From contig JABGPL010000001.1 in assembly GCA_018644935.1 (NCBI GenBank), positions 1 through 64,000 of the forward strand: DNA of 64,000 nt, in the 5' to 3' direction. The notes below the pieces were generated by a model. That model did no database searches, was not told where the DNA came from, and saw nothing but the letters and a program-made list of their open reading frames with translations. Of the stretch, positions 30,301 through 39,400 are shown one piece after another. This DNA comes from Calditrichota bacterium. Its GTDB lineage: Bacteria > Electryoneota > AABM5-125-24 > Hatepunaeales > Hatepunaeaceae. The number at the start of each line of letters is the position of its first letter. The first letter of the stretch is position 1. The position numbers and the translations under genes are program-made.

Positions 30301-33130
30301 CAGGTTCCACAACAATGTAAGGCTCTTCACTCATCGCGTTAGCAGTTAACTCGACTGTTGTGTTTGCATTAACTTCAAAGACTTCAGGTCCCTCAACGAT
30401 GTTCGCACCGCACTCAAGCTCTTCACCGGTTGAATTATCCCAGTACATGAAGCTAAAGGCTTCACCGTTTATAAAACCATCGCGGAATTCACTATTCGGA
30501 TCATCACCGAACATCGCAAATCCGAGATCTTCTTCAACATCAACAACAATTTGACCTGCACATACGCCCTGAGATGTGAATGCCGCAATTTCATCACCAT
30601 CAAAGAGTGGCATTTCCATATCCTGAAGTGTCACTATAATCGCTTCCGCAACAATAATATTGTGGGCGATACCAGTGTTCAGCGTGAGGAAATGACTGTC
30701 TGATTCAGAACCCCATCCTTGAATTGGGAAATCAAGATTTTCACGGTCTACCACATTGGTTTCAAGCGTAACAACCGTGTTATATGCTTGTGCAGCAGCT
30801 GGCAGGAATGACAAGTTCAAAATCCTTGCTTCACCCGGTGCAATGATAATCTCATTTCCATCCCAATCGAGATCAAATGCGTCATCACCTTCGATTGTAA
30901 CATTGGTGATTACCAGATTTGCACCACCGGAACTTATTAACTCAAAATCCCAGTTATAGGCTTCACCTACAGGATGAACGCCCATGTAATAATTGTCAGC
31001 CAAATCAATGTCAGGATTGCGTGGTTCAACCACTCCATCACCATAGACATCAATGAAAATGACTCCATTACTTGGATCATTGGAATTAATTGACAACCGA
31101 CCTGTGTATTCACGCTCTTCTGTCGGATTGAAGGTTACAGTGACTTCCATTTGATCATTTTGACCAAGACTGACTTCACCTTCGAAATCGGTTGTGAATT
31201 CGTTAAGGTCAGATTCTATCGATGCGACAACAAGTTCACCAAGTCCCCGATTTCCGAGCATGAATGTCCATTCTGCAACTTCATCACCCTCAAATCTAAC
31301 TTGACCGAAATATCGTCTGGAACGATTCACGAAGATTTCCGGGGGAGGATCTTCAGATACTGCAGCAAGAGTTAAAACTGTAAAACCATTTGCCTGATAA
31401 ACTTCCGCACCCTGAATATATTCTGGAACAGCCCATGCCTCTAATCCCTGATCAGCACTCCAAACCAGATAATTGAAATTATCTTCAACCAGCAGACCAT
31501 CAACAATTTCACTTTCAGGATCGTCACCAAATGCGGTTAGTCCAACACGACCCTGATCATCGACAACGCCGCCACCAACGAGGAGACCGTCATCTTTGAA
31601 GATTCCAACTTCATCACCTTCGACTAGAGCCTCACCATCAAGAGTTGCTTCCTGAACAAGAAGACTATGATTTTCAGCAATAATATACCACTGGAAGTGT
31701 GTACCGCGATCGGCACCACTCACTCCGCCTAAAGCAACGGTAATTTCTGGATTATCTTCATCGTTACTGGAAATTGTAAGACTTCCTTCATAGAAATCAA
31801 CATCTTCTGGAGCAAATGTAACAGAAATAAACCACCTATCTCCTGCCCTAATACGTACTTCCTGATTAAAATCTGTTGAGAATACTTGATTATCGCTCTC
31901 AATTGCTGTGACAAATAAATCATCAGCACCCTCGTTCATAATCGGGAATCTCCAGGTCATCTCCTCACCAACAACCGAGTAACCGAAGAAATATTCTGCA
32001 TCTTCTTCTTCAATTGCAATTATTGGTGGATTATCCCGATTAACACCACGACCATTCAAACGTACTACAAAATCACCGTCATTAGTCGGATCATTGGAAT
32101 GAATAGTCATATTAGCGCCAAAAACTTCTTCAGCGTCCGGTGTAAAAGTAACAGTAATTTGAGAAGCTTCCCCGGAAGGAATATCTACGTCCGCTTCAAA
32201 ATCAGAAGAAAAAGCTTCATCGTCGATGACAACCTGATCAATTGTTAAAGTTTCATCTCCAACATTTGTAACAGTCAGAACCATCGCTCTATTCTCACCA
32301 AGGCGAATATTTCCGTAATTCAAGATTTCATGAGAATACTCTCCTGTTGGAGGAAGTGCAGGTTCTCCGCTACCATTCAGTGATATTTCAAGATCTCCAT
32401 CATTATCGGGGTCATTTGAACTAATGGTAAGGGTAGCAGCCTGAGCACCTTCCTCTTCAGGGGAGAAGGTTACTGTAAACTCAGCTTCTCCATTAGGTGA
32501 TAGGATGACCTCTTCATCTGGGAAATTAACAGAAAAGAATTCAGCTCCGTCCCCTGCAATCACCATTGCATCGAGGACTAAATCTGCGTTACCTTCGTTC
32601 GTTACCGAAAATGCCATTTCTGCATCTTCACCGATTCTGACATCGCCAAAATCAATAGCGTCGGTACTTGCAGCGATTCCTGGCACTTGTTCGCCGCCAC
32701 CGCGTTCTCCACTAAGTGTGAGAACTGCAAAACCATTTCCTACAAAGACTGCTTCACCGACTTGAAATTCACTAGCAACGTCTTCGATTACTTGCTCATT
32801 TTCAGAATCCCAATAACGGAATTCAATTGGGCGATTTGCAGGAAAACCGTTATTTTGGCCTTGTTCAGCCCCCCAGGCAGCAAGCCCCAATGGATCATCG
32901 GGGAAACCTTCAGGTATTATGCCAGCCCCGGCACAAACTCCATCTTCTGTGAAAAGACCAATTTCATCTCCTGGTATGAGTGATTCACCATCCAGGAGAG
33001 CGGCCGTGACAATCATACTCATATTGACATCAGTTATTTCGAACTCGAAAACCTGAGCAATAACCGCAGGCGCGAATGAGAATAGCACAATAGCTAATGC
33101 AACACTAAGCGATAGCCTTTTTACATGCAT
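27329..33130 (-). CDS. Giant secreted protein with HYDIN-like repeats and T9SS sorting domain
   Basis: I start this gene at the ATG at 33130 (MHVKRLSL), which has GGAGG 5 bases upstream and opens a signal peptide ending near VIAQ; the ORF-track start is 29 codons too early. Order over 1933 aa: signal peptide 1-25; a GDEIG-type module (31-134); three choice-of-anchor-D/HYDIN-like repeats with FGDVRIGE-type starts (about 156-470); module 2 (481-587); two more repeats (594-800); module 3 (817-926); another repeat (941-1034); module 4 (1049-1158); cadherin/Ig-like repeats with DGTATFTWTP (1164-1727); a fibronectin-like domain; and a C-terminal type IX sorting domain starting YPNPFNPETTINFGVP (about 1854-1933). 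It is a cell-surface or secreted protein, probably adhesive; no catalytic motif is seen. Confidence 0.88.
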   Translation of the reverse strand: MHVKRLSLSVALAIVLFSFAPAVIAQVFEFEITDVNMSMIVTAALLDGESLIPGDEIGLFTEDGVCAGAGIIPEGFPDDPLGLAAWGAEQGQNNGFPANRPIEFRYWDSENEQVIEDVASEFQVGEAVFVGNGFAVLTLSGERGGGEQVPGIAASTDAIDFGDVRIGEDAEMAFSVTNEGNADLVLDAMVIAGDGAEFFSVNFPDEEVILSPNGEAEFTVTFSPEEEGAQAATLTISSNDPDNDGDLEISLNGSGEPALPPTGEYSHEILNYGNIRLGENRAMVLTVTNVGDETLTIDQVVIDDEAFSSDFEADVDIPSGEASQITVTFTPDAEEVFGANMTIHSNDPTNDGDFVVRLNGRGVNRDNPPIIAIEEEDAEYFFGYSVVGEEMTWRFPIMNEGADDLFVTAIESDNQVFSTDFNQEVRIRAGDRWFISVTFAPEDVDFYEGSLTISSNDEDNPEITVALGGVSGADRGTHFQWYIIAENHSLLVQEATLDGEALVEGDEVGIFKDDGLLVGGGVVDDQGRVGLTAFGDDPESEIVDGLLVEDNFNYLVWSADQGLEAWAVPEYIQGAEVYQANGFTVLTLAAVSEDPPPEIFVNRSRRYFGQVRFEGDEVAEWTFMLGNRGLGELVVASIESDLNEFTTDFEGEVSLGQNDQMEVTVTFNPTEEREYTGRLSINSNDPSNGVIFIDVYGDGVVEPRNPDIDLADNYYMGVHPVGEAYNWDFELISSGGANLVITNVTIEGDDAFDLDWDGNEIIIAPGEARILNLSFLPAAAQAYNTVVTLETNVVDRENLDFPIQGWGSESDSHFLTLNTGIAHNIIVAEAIIVTLQDMEMPLFDGDEIAAFTSQGVCAGQIVVDVEEDLGFAMFGDDPNSEFRDGFINGEAFSFMYWDNSTGEELECGANIVEGPEVFEVNANTTVELTANAMSEEPYIVVEPELIEFGPVGIGDAVEAVMTVRNIGGADLIIGSIDTDMQVYDVAFEQDEVVLAPGEEAEFTITFTPASAIGYEGLVAVNSNDGHFPGATLNLAGIGSEYEGFFVHGRSGNNHSILVNEIDIGGAPPGVDDEVAVFTPAGMCAGASQVVDPRRPLGLSAWGDDAETLLLIEGFENDEEMSFRFYDFGAGVDHAFEEVNVLNGGLNWVVNGFTVITLGIENIFSIVPVDRQMEQEGEVIQFDLELANAEGEFNFTWTNQDEFENLDNAEFNFADNVGHFIWQTGGGDAGRYELNFHATNGNVEDRTSVFVEITPVNDPPEIVDQVRQNVFGDDNEFTIQEDAGWVDVVDLDDLFMDPDGDDLEFYPRDNDIDNISHQISRENVYQIMPDANYFGRIDDIIIVADDQRDRDVRNSRSVRNINTEQFTIDFAERSVRSIEIGIAQQSTPRRDEYEEFTFDLIVEAVNDGPVIEAPEGDPDNQLPAYRVAEEQELVIQFTASDADEDALAWVIADEGGLPGGHEFVDNEDGTATFTWTPDLNAGRVEPYTPVFSVEDPGGEAAAIQVWIEVINEDRPPVIEEPADGAEINVDENVELIVAFAGSDPDEGDALTWEMTDNGGLPREAVFVDNGDGTATLTWTPTFNDAREDPYTPEFTLTDEAGVSDAVQISITVNNINRDPEQRQDVEAQAIDEDAGEVQLLDLLAYFSDADLNDQNYMDQLNFELTVNPGELGLSVVDNILNANPAENFNTAGGDPLDVTLTVTDDAGDAPLVAAFTVAVNSVNDAPDAFDQLTPATGSEVSDEENLTFTWAEAVQNEFEQDMVNYTVVFFMEGVDDTVAVGPMAELEAMIPTMDISEGLSIDRSAEATVSWRVWAVDSEFSMVSGNAPFTIILHALDVPNGQESSIPSVFYMNPSYPNPFNPETTINFGVPSKSNVSVTVWNMSGQKVTELIQGDKTAGHYSTVWNANGISSGIYIIKMQSGNFVAMQKAVLVR

Positions 33131-33295
33131 TTTACCTCCCTGTAACTTCTGGTCTTGGATGGTTATGTGGAGCTTTTTATTATGGCTGTTTATCAACCAT
33201 TTAATCCACCTAACCAACTCGTAGATATGTGCGTTATTAATTTTTCTAAATTTTGTCTGAAGAAAGAGTTAAATTATTATCTTCAGAAAGAATGA

Positions 33296-33324
33296 AAACT
33301 AATTCCTTTTTTCTTATTTGTCAA
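33296..33324 (-). promoter_or_regulatory. Candidate promoter of the 1933-aa protein gene
   Basis: TTGACA at 33324-33319 (minus strand), 17 bases, then TAGTTT at 33301-33296. Transcription from here would leave a leader of about 150 bases before the ATG at 33130. The remaining intergenic bases between the two giant genes are AT-rich with no other clear signal. Confidence 0.4.
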
Positions 33325-33416
33325 GTGTTACACCGCTATTGCTTAGCTTGCTAAAAGTATCATCATGACTTAAAGAGATAAGAATAAAAAAAAATGTCTT
33401 TATCTTCATTGTTAAA

Positions 33417-36400
33417 TTACTGAATTAGTACCAGTTTCCTCGCATAACTCCGTCGAGGTGTCGAAACATTCATCATATAAATTCCACTCGGCCAACCCTC
33501 AGCATTGATCGTGATCTTATGCCATCCGGCAGAGTAGTCAGTTGCTTCGATTTGAGCTACTGTTTGTCCTTTCAAATTGATTATAACACCTGATAATCTC
33601 GTTTTCTCAGGTAAACCAAAATGCAGCGTAGTTCGGTTGTTAAACGGGTTTGGGTATATTCGATCGATTACAAACTCCTGTGGTGTTGTTACACTCACAA
33701 TCTCTGAACGAATCACAGAAAAGCCATCCGATGAATAATTGTCATCCCCGTAGAGTACTTTCGTCTTTAGTTGATGTTCTCTGACCTTAGATTTCAAAGA
33801 GACAGACCATTCTTCACCCTCAACGGCACCTTCAATCTCTACTGTAGCAGGGTCATCACCTCGAATAATGATCCCACAGGGATCTGAGGTATAATAACCA
33901 TGCCCAATCAATCGCCCATCATCATTTGAATTCACCAGTATTTCCAGTCCCGGCTCAGGATTAGCTCCATTAATTTCGGTGATTAATAGACTCATGTCAG
34001 AACCCGTTGGCTGCAACTTCCCGTCTAATGCTGGAGTTCCAATTCGATTCATGCCACCATCACCGGGATTATACACCAAATCAAGTGCTTCAGTTACCTT
34101 GACTTTGTATCCCTGTCCGGGTATCAATGTTCGGAGCCCAAAGAATCCAAATTCCGGGACAAGGAATAATCCTGTACCATCCTTGGCAATTTGTATCCGA
34201 TCTAAAATCTCGCTGAATGCGATCCGGCTCTCAATCTCTTCACCAAGTAGATAGCTGATAGCATTCCATCCCAGATTCAGGTGAATCGGTGTATCGGTCG
34301 GTATACGATCACCAATGGCAGTGAAACTCTCGTCCACAGTTACATTTATCTGATATCCACCAAGTGAGTTCCATTCGCCCAGACCATTGAAGTTTTGAGC
34401 AGGCCACCAGAATCTCCCAATTCCGTCTTTAGCGATAACCAGGTTTCCACGGTCATTTATATCACCAAGGACATCAGCAACCATTGGTTCAAATGGATCG
34501 ATATAAATTGACACCAGATTCCATCGTTCGATCAAATCAACCACCTGTCTCTCTGGTAATCCAATTGTCAGGATGATTGAAGTTTCACCCCCAACGCGGA
34601 AAATTCCGGGACCTTCAATTACCTCTGCCTCTCCCTCATATTCCATGTCATCATCTGGTACCCAGACGACAAATCTGAATTGCTCTCCCTGCTGAAAGCC
34701 GTCCTCCGCTTGATAAGCAAATAGCTCACCAGGAGGCATCAACCAACGGTGAACACCGCCAATTTGATCACGAGGTGTGTATACTGCGATCTCGCTGCCG
34801 ACTGGCAATTCTCCCATCCCATATTCAACATTTTCAATCGTTATCGTGTGAAAATCTTCAGTTATGGGCGGATTGTCAAAATGCTGAAATCCATCAATTA
34901 TATTTGCAGTAAATGGTATTGTTACTGCATCATCTCCATATACCCGAACGATAATTTCCCCTTCGTATTCATCCCCTTCTTCAGCATCAAAAGGAACATC
35001 AACACTTAAGGTAAGGGTTAGCTCGCCATCGGGTTCGATCATACCCGATTCCGGATCTACACTCAAGAATCCGAACCTGCGGTTCAGCTCTAATCCGGTC
35101 ATGTATTGCTCACCACTTCCAGTAACAGAGCCGAGTATCCATCGATCCTCATCCCATGCGCCAGTAATAAAGCAACCAGTGGGTGCTCCATCAAGAGTAT
35201 GCACCTGTTCAATAGTACCTTCTATCGGATTTGAACGGTATATTCCGGTTGAACCGTCTTCTTCGAGGTTAACAGCATACAAGAACATTCCATCTGGATC
35301 ATTCGGATGTATTGCAAAACCGTAAATTCCAGTAAGACCGTGTTCAGCCCATTGCACTTGAACTTCACCCTGACGGTCGACAAAATACCAGTCACTGTTC
35401 CACTCGGCTGTCCAGAATCCATCTAATTCAGCATCATAAGCCAAAGCACGGTTTAGCTCAATGGGAGCTCCCGGTTGTTCTGATCTGAATTCACCACGGG
35501 TTGTGAAGCCATATATCCGATTATTTTGTGATGCATATAGGAGCTCTCCGTCCCAAGCAAGATCCCGTAAGCCCCAGCCAATGATTTCAACCGGCTGGTT
35601 GAACGAAGATAAATAATTTCCCTCCCAATCGAGAACGGAAAGTACTGGTCCAGCGACCGGATCTGCACATGTGAGGATGAACTTGTCCTCTGCAAACTCC
35701 GCTCCCATAATACGACTATACCGACCTCTATCTGTTGCATTCCATTCAAAAACAACATCCCATGGATCATCGCGCTGTGGACCTTGACCAGATAATGTTC
35801 TCACCGATCGTCTGTTATTACCGTCATTCATGATACCCGGATTGCTCAATACTCGAACCCAGAATGGGGTTTCCCTATTTGTCTCATTGGTAAGAATTAG
35901 TTCAACATCGAGCCTGTCATTTCCACCGAGGTCAAACTCCAGAGCTTCAGGATCAACAGTAAGCCGTGCTTCGATCAGGTCAACTTCCAGGACTTGAGCC
36001 TCGTTTGCTTCAAGTTCATCCTCTATTATTGTGGGATGGAATCCGGCTTTTGATATTGTAACCGTTACATCTCCCGGAAGGGTGTAGGATAGGAAGAAAA
36101 TACCATTAAAGTTGGTTGTGACGGTTTCCCTTCCATTTGTTACTGTTGCGTTGGGAACAGGTTGTCCATCCTGATTAGAGACGATTCCTGAAATTCTCGC
36201 ATATTCGGGAATTGTGCATCCCCAGAATACTACATCATCAAGGTACCAGCCAGGATAATTGCTGATTAAATGATCAGAGGCAAAAACCCATTTAAATCGA
36301 ACTAATGCATCCGCATATTCGGAAAGGTCAAATGATACTAATTCCCAACCATTCGTGCGTCCTGAAAATCCAGGAGTATTTATCAATCCGGCAACGTTTT

Positions 36401-39400
36401 GATCGGGGTAATCATCAACTGGTACGATCAGCTCCCACTCTCCACCATTTACTGATATTTGCAACTGTCCACCATCGTGTCCGGTTTCAGTTTCCAGAAA
36501 ATGATAAAACTCGAGCCTACCAGATTCAGAATCAACAAAGAATTCCGGGATGGTTGTGATCGACCATGTGACATCATTTTCATACTCACCTTCGTTAGGT
36601 CTCGTCGCGTAGGCAAAATCTCCTGAATGAGCATCATCAGGTCCATTACGGAGGAAATCTGACCTTCTCCAGCTATTTGCTCGAGGTTCAGCATTGAACA
36701 CGGGAGTGTTATTCTCAAAATCAAATACTATCGCCTGACCAAGTGGAATGTGTATTTCTTCAGGCACAGACCTGTTTGGAACCTCATCAAATGCTACTGC
36801 CCCGACGGTGTGCCAACCATCCTGACCTTCTTCAAGTTCACCTTCCCAGAAAAGGACTTCAGGATCGTTAATTATTGCTACCTGCTCCCCATCAACGTAC
36901 AATTCGCAACCCGCATAATCGACACATCGACTGAAGTCTGCGTTTATAAACGGTGGTTCCCAGGTGATCGTATAACTCAACCCGTCAATTTCAACCTCTA
37001 AATCTTCCACAGGTCCGGGAGACATGTTAGCCACTCCAGATACTTCAATCCCGTCGAATTCTTCTGACTCCTCTACATCTTCAGGATTCGGGAAAATGGC
37101 TCCTATTGAATAGATATATTCAGTATTTTCATTATCTTCATCATCACCATTTATCTCATGAATCCATTCGAATTCACCCGGGTCAAGAGGTGCTTCCAAT
37201 GCGGGGATGCGCTCATCACCATTGTGGATGTAGACCATAAAACCAATAATGTCATCTCGTTGTGGATTCCGATAGTGGGTATACCCTCTGCTCCAATCGA
37301 ATGCAAGAGACGGAACTCTACTTCCAGGATAAGCAGGATTTAACAAGACAACAGAGTCAATGCTATCCTCAAGAACATCCTCATCACCACCTGGAATATG
37401 CCTCACCTGCCGTCTGATGAGACGTTGCTCATCTTCAAATTGGCTCCAAATTACAACCCCTACTACCTGATCTCCGGGGATTTGATCATATGCTTGCCAT
37501 TCCCCACTGAACCGAACAAAACTCGTTCCATCATTGTCATAAGATTCATCAAGTCCAACAGCCTCGGTACCCCATTCGTCCGGGTCCTGACTCCATCCAA
37601 GGTAAAACGGACCTTCCATGAAGCGAAGGGTTGGCTCATCAAAGGTATTCAGAGTATCCCATCCGTTACCATTGTTTCGCATTCGATCCACTAACTGGTT
37701 CCTGAAAATCTCTTCTCCGGGCAAGCCCGTCTCCGGATCTTCTGTGAAAATGTGAACTCTATAATCATTCAGACTACCATCAGGCCAACCATTGTTTCCC
37801 CCAACCGGACCATTTCGGCGGGTAGTATAAAGATCGAGACGACTGATATCAAATTGTCCTTCAATATCAAATCTAGTGGCAATAATGTCGTCGTCTTCCT
37901 GCAAATATATGGCATTGGAAACAACACCGCTGTGCATTTGAACATTGGAGAAATCACCTCCAAGACCCGGTGGCAGCCAATGAATGACAATTCTGTCATC
38001 GTAACCACCGTTGGTATGGACTGCACGGATACTAGCGCGGTCATCCATCTCAAAGTCGAGTGCAGTATCATTCTGGTTTTCAATAACCACATCAGCAACC
38101 GTCATTCTCGCCCAATTTTCACGATAGGCTGTGACATCATAGGTACCGACAGGCAGTTCCATGAAAAATTCACCATTCTCATCGGTAACTTCAGTAAAGA
38201 CTTCGCGATTGTCGCCCAAAAGTACTGCGATTATCTCAACGTCTTCCAAAATTTGGTTTTCGCCATCAATCACATAAACCGACGTAACAACTCCGGTTAG
38301 ACCTCCCTCTTCAGCCGGGAATAAAGTCACCTCTAAATTCTCAATCACTTCATCCGGTGCAAGTTGAATCACATCACTTACAAAAGGAATATAGCGGGGC
38401 TCATTGTCAACTTCTAGAATGTAATCACCAGGCGAAAGCCGTGGAAATGAAAACAAACCATCCTCGTCAGGAATAGCTTCTATTCCCGCTTGAGCAATAT
38501 CCTGTCTGTGTAAAAAGACTGTAGTTAAGTTGTGAAGCGGTTCATCATCGTCCAATACCACCGTACCATTTAAAGATGCTGCGCCACCCTCAACGACCAA
38601 TTCACAATGAACCTGATGGATTGTCCCGGTCATTCTGTCTATTATTTCAATTTGAGCCATCCGGACTTCATCAAACAGGTTTTCAGATTTGAAAGTAACT
38701 GTTAATTCTGTCTCAGCCCCCCCAGCAAGATCACCTGCTATTGGTGTGACACTTATCCAACTATCATGAGGGTAAAGCTCATAGAGTTTAACAATATCAC
38801 CATCCTCACCTTGAATTAGTGCCCCAACTACGTAAGAATGCGTATCATACAGGTACGTAACAAACATACCACCACCAAATCCCTCTCCTTCTGCTGCGGT
38901 TTCAATTTGACGCGCCATCTCGCGAGTTTCGGGATTATACCGATATATTGCTGCTCCACCGTTTTCTGATTCCTGATTGTGAATATACAGATAAGCTCCG
39001 TCCGGATCAGAAGGATTCCACGCCATACCTGTTACGCCAGTCAGACCGTGCTGGAGATTTCGGTCGAGAATATTGCTGTTCCTGTCAACCTTATACAAAC
39101 CATCATCCCAGTCTCCAACCCAGAATACGTCCTCATCGGGAACATACGCTATCGCTCGATTTATTTCGAGTGGTGCTCCGGTGAATTCTCCTCTTAATAA
39201 GCCAGATTCGCCGCTCATTTCGTAAATTCTCTCATCTTGCGCCCCGTACACAGATGTACCGTCGTAGGTTAAGTCACGCAAGCCCCATCCAACAATTCTA
39301 TTTCTATTTATATCTTGTGAAACATGTTCAATGAAGTTTCCATTGCGGTCATAATGATAAAAGCGACAGTCACCACTCTGAAAATCACCCGCACTGGCGA

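Noticed and set aside
37752-38300. 182-aa plus-strand ORF antisense to the 2949-aa protein gene
   Set aside because: The opposite strand has a continuous domain-bearing frame, and this ORF has no ribosome site or recognisable domain.
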